Origin: Heliocidaris tuberculata
Lineage: Eukaryota > Echinodermata > Echinoidea > Camarodonta > Echinometridae
Reading direction: 5' to 3'
DNA length: 64,000 bases
NCBI GenBank assembly: GCA_025618425.1
Contig: CM046852.1
Coordinates: forward strand, 5,482,719-5,546,718
The translations under genes and the position numbers were made by a program. The notes under the pieces were generated by a model. It saw only the letters and a program-made list of their open reading frames with translations, was not told the origin of the DNA and did not search any database. Positions 35,386 through 49,442 of this stretch are shown here, piece by piece; position 1 is the stretch's first letter; each line of letters begins with the position of its first letter.

Positions 35386-35484
35386 AAGAAAGACATTGTA
35401 TATCTGTTTTATATCCCTCGTAGGCACCTCACTATTACAAAGAAACATGAGAAGAGGGATATAGACCTACAATGTCTTTTTTGG
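35386..35484. repeat. Second hairpin adjoining the first
   Basis: AAGAAAGACATTGTA and TATCCCTC mirror GAGGGATATAGACCTACAATGTCTTTTTT about 60 bases later. Confidence 0.6.
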
Positions 35485-35734
35485 AGAGCATTCAGCAGTA
35501 TAGGACTAAGCTAAATAAAAAAAAGTAAGCTAAATCGTAGGCTAAATTTAACAGGTGAGAAACGGGGATAGTTGGCAGCCATTTCCCCACGGTCACTACT
35601 GGAAGCAGCCATTTTGTCGAACTACGCGCTTGCCTAGTTAGCCTCTCAGCGCAGGTAGCTAGCTCTATGGCTATGCACACCGTACCGGCTGCGCTGAAGA
35701 AACTTCAAGCCGCTTCAAGCCGCGAATTAAGCTG

Positions 35735-36300
35735 GGGCCAATTTTTTTTTTTTTTTCATGTTTTTATTATTTTCTCTCATAAAAGAAAATTGAACATAAT
35801 TTGAAACATTTCATAAAATATAACAACAACAACAAAATCTTGACATAAATATAATTGCTAACTGCAATTTCACATTTCAAACGATAATACAAACAAACTT
35901 TCATCTAGCATATATTTGCGAACAGAAATAAATATTTCAAAAAGAATAAGATTCACATATTTAAGTTACCCATTTCGTTACAAACAATTTTCCAAAAAAA
36001 AATCCATTTCCAATTTCCTTCTGAGAGAAAGAATTACATTAAAAGAAAGAGGAAAGATAAGAGAAGAAAAAAAAAGAGGATAGGAAGAAGATAAGAATAA
36101 AGAGAGAGAGAGAAAAAAAAGATTAGAGAACAATTACCATCACGCCCCCCCCCCCCCCATCCCACAACAACACAAAGAACAACCACAAACGAACAAACAG
36201 ATAAAACAAAGAGAAGGAAGACACAAAACAAAACAAAAAACAAAAACAAAAACAAAAACAAAAACAAACAAACAAACAAAAAAACAAACAAAAACAAATT
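35735..36300. repeat. T-rich to A-rich low-complexity tract
   Basis: A poly-T head at 35742-35756 is followed by an A-rich region, a C-run (36146-36159) and (CAAAAA)n at 36239-36297. It may be the tail of a minus-strand retroelement, but no coding sequence is left. Confidence 0.45.
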
Positions 36301-37411
36301 GAAAAAAGTTAGATATCGATCGCAGAAATATCGGTGATCGCGGGGCGAAAAGTGGATTCCGGAATGTGCTTTACCACGCCAAATAGGAGATTTTCTCCCA
36401 CTCTCAAATTTATAGTAAAACTATCCCTTTTTCGTGCTCTGTGCAATCGTAATGCAAAAAACTATACATGAGGGATATATAAAAAAAGTTATTATCCAGC
36501 TTCTATTCTCAGAGATATCGTGAGATATTTTAGCTTGGTGTTAAAAATTGAAAGGAAAAAAAACCCCCGAAACTAAACAATTAGAAAAGAAAGATTTGCT
36601 ATAAAGAGTCTTAAAGTCAGGACTTTAAGTGAAGAAATGGGTTATTTTATCATTTCGTAAATTCAGTTCTCTGAAGAATGATATTATGTTCTATTTTTCA
36701 TCAATAATCATTACGTATTAATACGACGTTTATATTTATATTCCGAAAGTACGATAGTAATAATCTAGATTGTTCTTAATAATTATTATAACATTATCTC
36801 GTCTGCTGTGAACCAGAAGGGCGTTAATTTGTTGAAAGTACATGAGTTTACACCCTTCTGGCTCCAAACAGACGATATGCAACTTAGAATAGTAATGTTT
36901 ATTTGACTGTATGTACTAGTATTCGGATCTTGACAGGCTGTAAGTTGATTTTCACTTTGGAAACTTCTCTTTATTATTTCTAAATTTCACTTTTTGAAAA
37001 ATAAACAAAAATAAATTTGCTCTCTTTCTACATCAATTCGGCATTTGACGATTTTGAATTTTATAACTATATTTCTATTTAGAATTTCATCCTTAATACA
37101 TATGAAATAATAATAAGTATATAATTTAAGGCATGTGGAGTTGATAATTACTCATAATATATTATTGATTATTGATAATTACTCATAATATGAGTTGTGT
37201 ATCATGTAAGTATAATTTCCAACCTAGGACACCATTTTAAAAGGTTAAAAAAATGCTTTATCGTCGTATTTAAACATTCATGCAACATACTAGTAGTTGA
37301 TGTCCTAACAATCATGATGGCTACCATATATCAAGTGAGTTTAGCACAATGACAACTCACAGTTTTGTTGTTGTTTTAGGGTTGTTTTTGATCATTTCTT
37401 TATTGCTTTCT

Positions 37412-37447
<36 letters not shown>

Positions 37448-39526
37448 CCGTTCATATTCCGAATTCTGCAAGTTTAAAGCAGTTTTGTTGATAATCACTT
37501 TGAATACTTTTTTTTCCTTTTGCAGACCTATACTCTATATGATCAGTTTCAAAGAATTTTATGATAGGCCTATGTTTCTGAAAGTACGATTTCACTTTTA
37601 GGGGGAAAAAATTCTCGATGGGTCAACATTGTTGACTCAACAATAATCTTTTACAGTTGACATACCTACTGAAATATCTTTAATGTGTAATTACGTTCTC
37701 CAATGACTTTTTTTAAATAGTCATTAACCACAACTTTGTGGTATACACGTACGTCCTTCAGTCTATCCCTCTAGTTTATTTGAGTATATAGGTACCTCAC
37801 TCTATGTTTCTTGTGTCTGAATATAACGTCTGTACCCTTTCTGTATTATTTGTGCACCCTCTGTTTAAGGGCTGGTCACATTGTTTTATCTGATTACGAT
37901 AATAGTGGGGTCATTTTATGAAAAATATGACATGTGTTTATTACTAATAAAGGTCTTCTCTATACCATATAAAAAAGTCCTAAGAAATCCAAAGGGTGGA
38001 AATTATAATTAAAAAAAAAAAGTTTTTACTCAACTATCCATGTAAATCTTTGCGTGCGCTATGTATCTTTCACGATCGTCATTGACTTACGAGTATTTTC
38101 ATATTCCGAACAGAAACCAGTACTCAGTAACAACTACGTAGCTAGGATTTCATTTCGGGGGGGGGGGGGGGTGCAGGGAGGGGGAGTTTTACCAAATTCT
38201 GAGAGAGAAAGATAACGGATCGTACCCTTTTTAGGCGGAAAGTTAGTTCGACACCCTAACTGATTTTCAATAATTTGGACGCAAAACACATGTAACAGGG
38301 TTGGGCGCAGGGAGAAAGCTATGACGTTTATGCATGGCATCCACTAGGGCGCCGACAAGATTAGGAAGGGCTGCGGAAGTAAATTATATCATTTCGGCAT
38401 TCTTTCCGTGCCAGACGCGGAAAAGGTGTATGTATCATCGTTTCTTGGGACATTACTACGAATCTCTGCATATTGACTGCAGCCATACCTGGGAGTGTCC
38501 TAGGAATCAATCGGGAAGGTCGCGAAAAGCCGCAGAAAATGCTAGTCGTAGCAGGACAGCGCGGACACATCTAGGATCACACCGGAGCACAGTGGGCCAG
38601 GTGTCAGCAAAAGTGCGCCAAAATAGGGATTTGGTCAATGAAACAAAATCATTTTTTTTTTTACGTTCTAAGCAAAGATTACAACATGTAGAACACCTCT
38701 GAGCAGTATTTCTTCTTGGAATTAATTTTAAGTGGGTCATTTTTATTCAAAAAGACCCGAAACTTGGATGATTTGTTATGCATTGTGTAAAATGCAATAC
38801 TGCGTTTTATTAAAGGTTTTTGACAAACGGGTTGTATAATGCACTTCGAATTGAACATGCTTATTTCAGAATAATTATTTTAAATAATGATAGAGTTTAC
38901 AGGCAAACTCTTATTCCTCTCGAAAGTAATTTTGGATGAAACACAAAATATTGGGCGGAAAATAGCATTTTTTTCTTCAAGCGCAAAGATGGTCAACATT
39001 TCCGTCGATTTCCGCTGAAAATATCATGATCGCCTTTCTTATAGTTCATGCTTTACACTGCTACCAAATTTGCCTGCTACTTTTTGCAACTTTTTGAGTA
39101 AGAACCCATTTTCCACCGCATGTTCACCTCTTTTTTCGCCTAAATCTTCCATGCGATAGAAGCGCGCACTGTGTTCGTGAAAATGCGCAGGCAAAGCACA
39201 CACAACAAAGAATAAAATTTCAATATGCTTTTTGACATTAGTACCGAAAGAAGCTTTTAATAATAGTCTTCCGGCCCGTTTTAGATGATGGAACATGTCA
39301 GAAAAAAACTAATATCCCAACATATGGATTGCATTTTAATCTTTAGTCCAGTCTTTAGTGGTAGAACACTCGTCGATCAAGAAGAGATTCCCAAGTTTCC
39401 TCAATGATGTTCGAAAACAAAAAAATGGAAGGAATCATAACCATGATAACAGAAAACGAAAACTGAGATAGAAAAATAAGATATAGAGAGAGATGGAGAA
39501 GGAGTGAGAGAGAGAGGAAAAAAAAC

Positions 39527-39580
<54 letters not shown>

Positions 39581-41336
39581 AAGAGAAGGGGCGACTGGAG
39601 CGTCATGTTCATCACAATCTGTGGATAGGATTTAAATGTTTACATCAAGCGGGTGAAATGACTACCACTACTGCCTAAATTTTCTACTTTCTAACATCGC
39701 AGTTACATTTTGATGCCAAAGATGTTCAGTGGTGTTCAGTATTCTAAGGGGAGCTCAACTTTTTGCCCTTTTATATCCCGAGAAAATTGTTTTAATGTTT
39801 TATATTCTTCGTTTAAGGTAAAACTTATCCTATTATTATCAATATCCTTTAAGAGTAGATGTAGTTCATGTTCGTGCAATTGCTATATGAATAGAATAGG
39901 CTTCTGTTATGATGTAGAGTAAGGTGAAGATCTGATATTAAGTTCCCCTGTCCCCAAATGCTCCTATTTTGTACAAATAAACAATATTGCTTGCTTCCAA
40001 GCCAGAATTCTTTTAAGGACCTACACTTGTCAAACAATGTGATGAAGTTTTTCTTCTTTAAAAAAATGCGTTGGGCTGTACAATTTTTTTTTTCCTTCAG
40101 TGAATGAAGTCCAAAAGGCAAGATTACGCTCGCCTTTTGAGTGCATTAATTATTTTTATCTATCTACACACGTACCCCATCCATCTATCTATCTATAGGC
40201 CTATCCATTTATCTATTCATACACGCACCCCTCTATCTATCTGTCTATTCCTCTATTTGTATATCTTTATTTTAAATATATATATATATATATATATAAG
40301 CATGTTTCTTATTTGTAATTTATTTTTAATTAGTGTATAGACCTACATGTACATTTTCCCTCTACTATTCGATTTTTTTTCTTCAAGGCTTTGGAACTGT
40401 TTAGTTAGGACATATAGACCCATTGTTGAGAGGGCGCGATTAATGACTGTCATGTAGTTCAAATTCATACCGGTTGTTTATAATTTACAGAATTTTGAAA
40501 CCTTTGGAGAAAGTATAATTTGAATCATAATTTGTCCAACACCAAAACCAAGCTCTCAAAATGTTCTCTATCTTTTTTTTTAACAGACTCAACATTCTGA
40601 GTAATTCACAAGGACTTCAGTGAATATTTCAAGGCGAAGGCTTTTCGAAATAATTCACCCTTCTCACAGTATAAACAATAGGGCAAAAGGACTTAGAATA
40701 TGCATGGACTTTATCAGTCAGTATTATGATTTTGATTACTCGATAGTACCTACATAATTACTTTTTAGTGATACATGTACGTTTCTCTTTCGCAAAGTTA
40801 TCAATGCTACAGAGGGCGCTCTTTCATTTAAAAAAAAACTTTAATAACTAACAAATAAATAAATTTAATAATTCATCTTTTAGTTAGCTGAATATTATTA
40901 TTTTATTAGTATATGCATTATCAATGTTTACTTTCAAGTACTTGTAATGACATCACATTGCAATACATTGCAAATTTCTCATTATGTCAAATATTTTCCA
41001 GTAGGGTGCCCCCTTTAAGTCTCTCTTATGTACCATATTGCCTGAGCTTTAAGTTAACACCTTTTTCACTTTTTGATATACAAGCGTAGATATCGCATTA
41101 TCAATTTTCTGAAGTAGGAAAATCATTGTAATGCGAGAAATGTGTTGTTTTCCATTGGATTTTGGTAGCCAATCAGAAATCGGTATTTTAATGACGTCAT
41201 AGGTAATTGAAAATATTTTCATTGGATTCTACGGGTCTAAAAACCCATAGACCCATCATTTAAATTCAAATTTTAGGTAAAACTCAGTGAATATGAATTT
41301 TGGCGCACTTGGAGCCATTCTGGCCCACTGTGCGGA
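36301..41336. other. Intergenic stretch without supported genes
   Basis: The stretch includes (CT)n at 37411-37442, a G-run at 38158-38171, (GA)n at 39539-39575 and (TA)n at 40277-40298. No exon of the gene family and no complete element was recognised. Confidence 0.5.
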
Positions 41337-41480
41337 GGCCCGTTGCACAAAATTTGCGTTTGAACGCAACTCAGGAAAATCAAACGCAACTTTATTTTCA
41401 GCCAATCAAAAGTGTGCATTAAGGACTTGCGTTTGATTTTTAGGAGTTGTGATTAAACGCAAGTTTTGTGTAACGGGCCC
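41337..41480. mobile_element. GGGCCC-type hairpin MITE, family 4
   Basis: GGCCCGTTGCACAAAATTTG mirrors CAAGTTTTGTGTAACGGGCC; subterminal GCGTTTGAACGCAACTC and the central CAGCCAATCAAA match the 15416 copy. Confidence 0.8.
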
Positions 41481-41859
41481 CAGGAGTGGTAAAATTACGG
41501 ACTAGGAAAATCAGGGAGATTTTCCGACAACCATTTAGATATGCGGACAATATCAGGAAACACCGGCTTACTCGGAAAATGAAATTTACAATGCTCTTGA
41601 TATAGGGTGTGAGAGGGTGTTCAGTTTTGCTTGTATGTAGTCATTTTGTTAAATTAGAATCGTGCTAACTTCAAATTAGTACTTAATCATTTATGCCTCA
41701 CTTAGTTATTGTAAACAGTATTTTCCCTTATACCTTGTAGTTTAATAGTTAGTATTAAAGTAGTATGAATTACATTATATTTTACTTTTGCACGTACAGC
41801 GAATAGAGAAGTAAATGTTTATTATGCGCTTCGTGATCACCACGATCACTGTATCATCA

Positions 41860-41883
41860 TCATTATTATTATTATTATTTTTA

Positions 41884-41929
<46 letters not shown>

Positions 41930-41931
41930 TG
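41860..41931. repeat. (ATT)n microsatellite
   Basis: ATT/TTA triplets with a central T-run. Confidence 0.85.
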
Positions 41932-42849
41932 TGACTGAAATTAGTTCAGATGAGTAGGTTTTATAGTTATGCCAAGTAATTTAATTGAAAGAAATATTGT
42001 TTTTCGTGAATGCATGTTTGAATTAGATGTGATGAGTAATGACTATGTCCTGGTTCACAAGAAAAACAAATCTAATTGGAAAATCAGAATTTGCCCTTGG
42101 TTGAGGAATTGAAAGAGTATTGCACAGTAGACCGATACACTGTGGTGTTTACAGCGTCATGTTTCTCCCGCCTTCCTGCCCTGAAACGATTTTGTGGAAA
42201 AGAAAAGCAGCAACATTAATCTTACTTTTCCTTTTGTAGTCCATGAAAAAGGATCCGTTTAAAAGAAGAGAAATAACCAGGGCTTGGTGGAAGGATGACC
42301 GGCAACCTTTGTTTCCTGTATAGAAACCACCTAAGTCCGGTTTAGTTTTAGGTGGTAACCACTATTACCAGGCGAAATGATCCAAGGTAATGCGATACTG
42401 CGACAAGAAGGAACCTAGGGGTCTCTGTGAATTCTGAAAAGGGAAGGGGCTTGAAATTTCGTGAGAAGCAATAGAAAAAACAAAAACAAAGAAAGAATGG
42501 GGATGGAGGTTATATTTAACAAGGGACAGGCAGCTACCACAATGTTATAATCATGGTTATTTTCTTTACAAAGGTACATAATTATCATTTTTTTAATGTT
42601 TTATTGGTTTGTCAAAATATACAGAAATATCAAAAGATGAACAATAGATAAAAACAGTAATCTTACACACATACACACACGCACTCACGCACATAAAAAC
42701 ACGCAACGCACACATATGTGGCACTCCGGGGGGGGGGGGGGCAGGGGGCACAGTGCTCCCACTTTTTTCAAGTACCCGAACAGTGCCTCTATTTATTTCT
42801 GAAAAATGCACCTTTCTGATAATTTTGAGAAAATGCTTATTTCCTTTCA

Positions 42850-42970
42850 ACTATAGGCACAAAAGAGGCACTTATAAGAATTTTTTTAAAGGGGGCATGT
42901 ATCAGAAAGAGGGGAAGGGGGCACTTATTTGAAGTAAAAGTGGCACCTATAAGAAGGGTAAAAGTATATT
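42850..42970. repeat. Minisatellite, short array of GGCACTTAT-type units
   Basis: Imperfect units of about 22-26 bases (GGGGGCACTTAT.GAAGTAAAA) of the same kind as at 56337-56705. Confidence 0.65.
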
Positions 42971-43620
42971 ATAGAGAATAGGGGACAATTATCAGATTTC
43001 TGCACAGTCACCGCTGTTAGGCGCACTTCCCCATGAATGGCTACTTCCGTTACATAAAATCGGCGAAGTGTCCTATATTTCCAGTTACAGGGTCTTTGGT
43101 AGGGGCAGACCGACTAAGACCTGAATTGATAACATGAATCATTGGACAGGAATGTCTTTGAGCAGCTAACTAGAACAGCTGAAGACAGAAAGTTATGGAG
43201 ATTCAGTGTCTCAAGATAGATCATATTGTCGACCCAACGGCCTCCAAGCTGTGGGACATAGATAGAGATAAATAGATCACCAGCATTTGGTGGTTATCAG
43301 CAGTTCAAATAAAAAAAAAAGGAAAATCACCATCACCATTTTTGTACTTACTTATCTTCCGTTTTGACATAATGATGTAAATCAATAATGTTTAATAAAA
43401 TTCAATTTAATTCACCATCATTTTCTACAACATTTAAATTCGCCGTCTGTACTTTGTGGATTACCTCCACTCCGCATCTCACCCCGAATGGACACAAAAC
43501 ATAATTAATATTAAAATTTATTGAATCAGGAGTAGTAAGGCTGTATGGACACACTTATTGAACTTTATAATTTCTGATTTCATCCGCAATGGAAAATTTG
43601 TCAATAATTAGTACAGTTTA

Positions 43621-43700
43621 TTAACCCGTTGAGTACTGAATTTTCTCATTCCCATAGACTTAATACAGGGATGACTCAGTTCCCGTAGGCAACGGGTTAA
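43621..43700 (+). mobile_element. 80-bp mini-MITE, copy 2
   Basis: The perfect inverted ends TTAACCCGTTG and CAACGGGTTAA bracket TGAATTTTCTCATTCCCATA; same length and sequence type as 15021-15100. Confidence 0.82.
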
Positions 43701-43916
43701 CTGCGTCATTGAAAAACTAACGCCAAATGAATCGGAATCTTCAAATTAATTAGACAACGGCTTTGCTGGTTGACTCTAGTTAGTGAACAAAATGCATTTC
43801 CTTATGTTTTCTGAATGTTTAAATTGTTTTAAATAAATAGTTTTCTCCGACATTACAATGCACTTTTTCAACGGGAAAGCAATTCACGGAAACCCGGATT
43901 AGATAGTACCTACATG

Positions 43917-44310
43917 CAGGCGCGCCGGAAGCAGTTTGGGATGGGGGGGGGGGGGGGGAAACATTCAATGGGGCTCACCTTTCAAGGGCTCATGTCTTCT
44001 CACCCCTAAAAAAACACACACGCTTTCCCACCCTCTCACAACAATACAGACGCACGTACACACCTTTCAGAATATTTCGCTATTAAACACGTCTAATACA
44101 AAACCTCCACTACATTAAAGTTAAAAGTTTGAATGCTTTATCTGTCTTCAGTGATCTCCATGCACGAAAAATGAATGCAAAGGCTTAGAATTACGTAATA
44201 AAGCAATCAAGCTTTTAATATACACACGATTTTTACTCCTTTACTACTGATTTTTTTTTTTTTTATGGGGGGGGGGCGACCGCCCCCCCCCCCCACTTCC
44301 GGCGCCTATG
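43917..44310. mobile_element. hAT-type MITE with perfect 8-bp target duplication
   Basis: The ends CAGGCGCGCCGGAAG and CTTCCGGCGCCTATG are near inverted repeats. CCTACATG lies directly outside both (43909-43916 and 44311-44318). It ends 443 bp before the gene 2 start codon. Confidence 0.85.
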
Positions 44311-44440
44311 CCTACATGGGCATCAATCCGTTAAACAGGGAGGGGTAAACATAATGAATACATATGAGTGATTTATTTTTTTCGTTTTGAATTCCTTGGA
44401 AGGGATTACCATCCCCCCCCCCAAAAAAAAAAAAAAAAAA

Positions 44441-44509
44441 ATGAAGAAGAAGAAGAAGAGGAAGATGAAGAAGAAGAAGAAGAAGAAGAAGAAGAAGAAG
44501 AAGAAGAAG
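44441..44509. repeat. (GAA)n microsatellite upstream of gene 2
   Basis: GAA/GAG triplets preceded by C(10)A(19), within 320 bp of the gene 2 start codon. Confidence 0.88.
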
Positions 44510-44753
44510 GCGAATACAAAATAAATGTCCCATCATTATAAAAAAAAAAAATCGTGCTGCGCTGAGAGTTTTCTTCTTAATTTCAAAAATTATAGTAGCA
44601 GTCTAGCAGATAATAAATTTTGACTAATCACTCTTGTGTCCTCTCTGCTTTCTTTTTATCCCATTAATACAGAAACCAAGAAGTTAATTTTGTCATAAAT
44701 CTTGAGTAATACCGGAACATTTTAACCAAACACGACCAAAGCGCCTGTCTACC

Positions 44754-45567
44754 ATGAAGACGTTCCCCGTCATTCTTGCAACCACTTTCTTGGTTGCCAT
44801 CGTATCCGGACAGGATTCTGCACTATCAGGCCAAGGACCCATTGAGCCATTCCAGAACCCAGGAGAGATCATTCCTGGTCTCACGGTACCATACTTAATC
44901 AACGCTGTTGGTGGTATATGGCAACAGAAGCGTGTCATTGATTCATTGGCCTATACTTGCACCGATGTCTTACCTTATCTAGGTTCGATAGTACCAGATG
45001 TGAACAGTACAAGTCTGTATTGGGGTCCTATCTGTGATCAGGTAATCGAAGCGGCCGATGATCTAGATGCTTTTAATGCAACAGGATTCTGTAACAACAT
45101 AATCGGTATGATCAGTGGCATGATGTCTGGAGACAATGGCACGAGTGATTTCAGATATCGCAGACAAGCAGGTTTATCCATGGAATATCCTGGATCGATG
45201 GAAGATGGCCTGGACATCACTGGAATCCTGACCAACATCACCAGTGAACTCTATGGAATCGACATCAACATGATCATCAATGATCTTTCTACAATCAATA
45301 CAATCTGCATCAACGTCAAGGAAAATTTCCTGAGGCCGTCACTTCAAGATCTCATCTCTCAATTTGGGGCTGAACTCCTGAGTGCATTGCTCGCTCATGA
45401 GAGAGCAATACCCGTGTGCCAAGACTGGGATGGTTTTCTCCAGACCATTGGAATAAACTCAACCTCTCCCATCTATCCTATCATTCAGGATGCTGCTCGT
45501 ATTGGGTCTCAAGCCGTGGGGTATAACAGCAGAGAAGAACTCTGTGACGCTGTCCTCTCCGTCCAAG
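44754..45567 (+). CDS. Gene 2 exon 1: signal peptide and first part of module
   Basis: ATG at 44754 lies in ACCATGA and is followed by a signal peptide (PVILATTFLVAIVSG). The exon ends at CAAG before GTAACA, phase 1. It carries six cysteines and sequons N-S-T, N-A-T and N-G-T. The basic site R-Y-R-R is followed by Q-A-G. Compared with genes 1 and 3 it has several extra residues after the signal peptide and a changed stretch (AHERAIPVC in place of PQAAPLC). Confidence 0.85.
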
Positions 45568-48500
45568 GTAACAGTTTTATTTTAATAATGCGAGGGTGGC
45601 CCGACCCCAAATATACGTTCTCAAATTTGTACAATAGTAACACACCGGAGAAACAAGCAGCACCCGGGATATATACATATATTGTTTATATTTTTTTTAT
45701 TTCTTGGCTGAAAACTTTATTGTCGTTGTACATGAGACGTCCTTTGTCTGACGCAGAACAGTGTCAGCAAACTGCGCAGACTTTGACGCGGACTTTGGCG
45801 TCACGTGAGGGTGACAGGATACACAACATTATTGGAAAATGACAAATTTTACAAACATTGCGTTGAATGACTGACGTATGGGCTAACTGCCTTCATATGC
45901 TTTATTGGCGGAGGCAAAAATGGCACCTCGTGTGCAGCGGTGATTGGTAGAGAAACAGAATAAGGAAACTAGGTAGGCCTACACTAAAAAAAAATAATAA
46001 GACCTAATATCCAGTGTAAATATTATTCAAAGCATCAGGTTTTCAGTAATTCATGAATTCTTGAAGATGTATGCAGGAATAATTTGAATTCAAGGTATTA
46101 CTGCTAAAAAAGCAATCTAAATTGTTACTGCATGATTGGACATGAATCTTCTAAAGCAACGCTTTAAAGCTCATGTACAGTATTGGTATCTGTAAGGAAT
46201 GCTTGATCATAACTCCTTGGCTTGATCACTGCCATTATGCTAGGACCCTTCCACCCCGACGGCTTGGGGCTTCGCATAGAGACAGCGTGTGTGCACTGTG
46301 TGTAGCTACTCATCACTGGTTTTACACGTGTGTTTACAGTGTATAGCACATGCTGCCTTTGATGGGATTTTACGTGCCTGTCCCGGCACATAAATTAGTT
46401 TTTGCCTCTTATTTCTTTAATATTAAACTTTAGGAGGCGAAATCTTCACAGTGTTTTAGTATTGCTAGTATCTTGCTATTTATCAACAAAAATTGAAGAA
46501 ATCTGACGAACAGTTTTTGAAGGCTTACCAAAACTTTACATGACCTTTAAAGATTGTAAGGTAATGATGTATTAAACTGAATTCAAAGGTTTTGTTTTGT
46601 TTTGTTTGTTTGTTTCAGTTGTTTGTTTAATTTTGTTTCGTTTTTAAGCTCTGATCTCTTCCGTTGCATTACAGGTGGTAATGGTGAAGCGAGGAGATTA
46701 TTCGCGACGAATTTGACTTCCAGCGTGTTCGAAATCCCGAGAAACGCTTCCAGATGTTCGATGCTTGTCACTGACCTAGTTGATGACGTCATTGAACCAA
46801 TTATTAGCACTTACAGCCCTGATGGCGTATTTGAGATTACTGATGACGTGATCTACAATTACACGGGATTCCGAGGAATTAACCCTCTTTGCAATGCAGT
46901 TGAGGTTGCTTTCACAGGTAAGCCCCCCCTCTCTCTCTCTTTCTCTAATATATATATATATTGACTTTCTTTTTTAAAATTTATTCATTTAGCATGGTTT
47001 ATTTATAAAGATATCATTCGCACCCTGTGAGTCGAATAGACCGGTTCTGTAATGTATACACGTTTATGCACATTTGTTCTCCGAGCACCTAGTGACGAGC
47101 TATTCCATTAATCTGCTTTGTATAAATGAGCCTCAATGCTTGGAATCCAGTTTGCATACATTACATGTTGCTATGTCGGGCAAGCCTCCAGCAAGCTTTC
47201 AGGTTGTCAAGAACAACCCTTTTTTGAAAGGTATGTACAAAATTTGCATACATTACCGAAGCGGTCTATTGCGGGGGTTCTTTTCTTTTTTTGCAGGGGG
47301 TGCTGTTGTTGTTCTTTTGTTTGTTTATTTGAGAAAAGTGTTTATCAGAATTTATGAAAATTTAGTAAATATAAGTATATAGTATATAATAAATTCTAAC
47401 TTTGTGATAACTTTGTTTCCCTTTTAAAATTTGAAATGCGTTTGCATATTTGTATTGCAGGGTTCATAATAACTAAAAGCATATAGACCCGCGATACAAT
47501 TTTACCTGGTTCTGAAGTCGAAAGCGATGATATTCTTCTTATAGCATAATTTTTTGGGGGAAATCGTAATGAGTGATGATGGAAAAATGCATGGGAAATG
47601 AACTAATATCCAATCAGATAATTACAGAGAAGGAGGAAGAGAGAGAGATAAAATTATCCGTTAGCCTTAATACTGAATCAGTTTGGCTGCATCATAGGTT
47701 TAAGCATGCATTTAACGGGTGATTTTGATAACGTTTCTTCACGATATCCAGTGCTATCTGGGACTACTGTGACTCTTACCATTACGGGCGAAACTCTTAA
47801 TGGCGAGGAACTGATGTACACTAATAATTTGGCCAACAGGGAGTCTACTGACTTCCAGAACCTTGAGATGGTCTACTGTGGAGTGGTAAGTACATGTAAA
47901 TAGATAGTTCACTTGTTCAAGAGGCCACCTTACAACAGGTGACTCGACTATACGACCGCATATCAAAAGTAATTGTGTTAAGATCTTTTGTACTGCAAAT
48001 TATTAAAATACCCACTGCAATTATAGTCAAATGGATTGACTTCTTTCGAGATTGCAGTTGCATTTCCTATTTCTTTTCATTTAAAAGGCCCGTGCAACCC
48101 AAACGCAAACCAAATACAAGTTTATTCATGTTGATGTGCGGGGATGCATACAACTGATATTCTGTTAATTCAAACATCTAGATATTTTTCAAAGATTTTT
48201 AAATGTTTTTTGAAATATTTTTCCCAACCTCCTAAGCGCCACCCTAAAAAAAAAATGCTCCAGATCTCATTCCTGCAATGACATCATCTGTCAATTATTA
48301 GTCAGCTACACTAACATTCTACAATAGACAGTGGAATGTAACTTCCCCCAGATCAGCACATGCTCACAATAGAATTGCATGCTTTCAAATAATACCTCCT
48401 CAATACCATTCTTTTCCTGGTGATGCTACAGCATGTCTGACATAGCAACTCCTATGTAGGCATTGTATGGTCTATTAGAACAGATGGTCATCTCTGGCAA

Positions 48501-49373
48501 AGCTACATACCACTGTCTCCCTTTAGCTCTCTAATGATTGACAGATGATGTCATTGCAGGAATGAGATCTGGGGCATTTAGGGGTGGAGCTTATCATGTT
48601 TGAGAAAATGATTTTAGAAATATTTTTAAAATTTCTGAAACATATTTAGATGTTTTAATAACAAAATATAAGTTGTATGCATCCCTGCACATCAACAGGA
48701 ACCAACTTGCATTTGGGTTGCAGGGGACCTTTAATAAAAAAAAGCATGTATGTAGCAGATTCTCTGCTCCTTTTTCCTGCTTTGCTTATTATCCCCTAAA
48801 GTCTCTCATATATATTAGGGACCATAATGAAAGAGTGTAAAGATATAAATATGTAATACCCCAGTCACACAACAACGAGACCGATATCAAACCAACAACG
48901 GACCGAACAAACAAATCGGTGTGGAGTCAGTTGGGCGATGTGACCGAGGTATGAACATTGTAAACAGATGGCGACTTGCTTGTTTTGCCAAACAGGTCGA
49001 GAATCATCTTACGACAGAACTAGGATCATCTCTTGAGAGGCTTAGCTGCACCGTTGTGTCGTTCAGTCCCGGTAGCGTCGTCGCTGAAATGGAGATAGAA
49101 GTCTTCGCTACCACTCAAGATGTCGCCGATTCCCTTGCTCAGGATGTGGCTGACCTTTCTACCAGTGACAGCCTCACCCTCTCCTCAGATGGGGACTCAC
49201 TGAGCGTCTCTTCTTTATCGGCTACTGGTAGGCTAGTTTTACTGCAAAGAGTTGTTATCGTATTGATCGAAGAGTAATTTTTTCATGTTTTTGTATAATT
49301 ATAGGATACGATTTAAGCCGAGAAATCTTCTCGTAAAAAGTGCCACAAATTTTCTTTAAATATGCGATCCTAG

Positions 49374-49442
<69 letters not shown>

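Noticed and set aside
36034..36297. Phe/Leu-rich minus-strand membrane protein
   Set aside because: It is the translation of CAAAAA and C-run simple sequence.
38334..38702. Open frame of 122 codons on the plus strand
   Set aside because: No recognisable domain, no paralogue and an unremarkable composition; it looks like chance.
45568..45842. Extension of gene 2 exon 1 by reading through the donor
   Set aside because: The paralogues splice at the same position and the extended peptide has no similarity to them.
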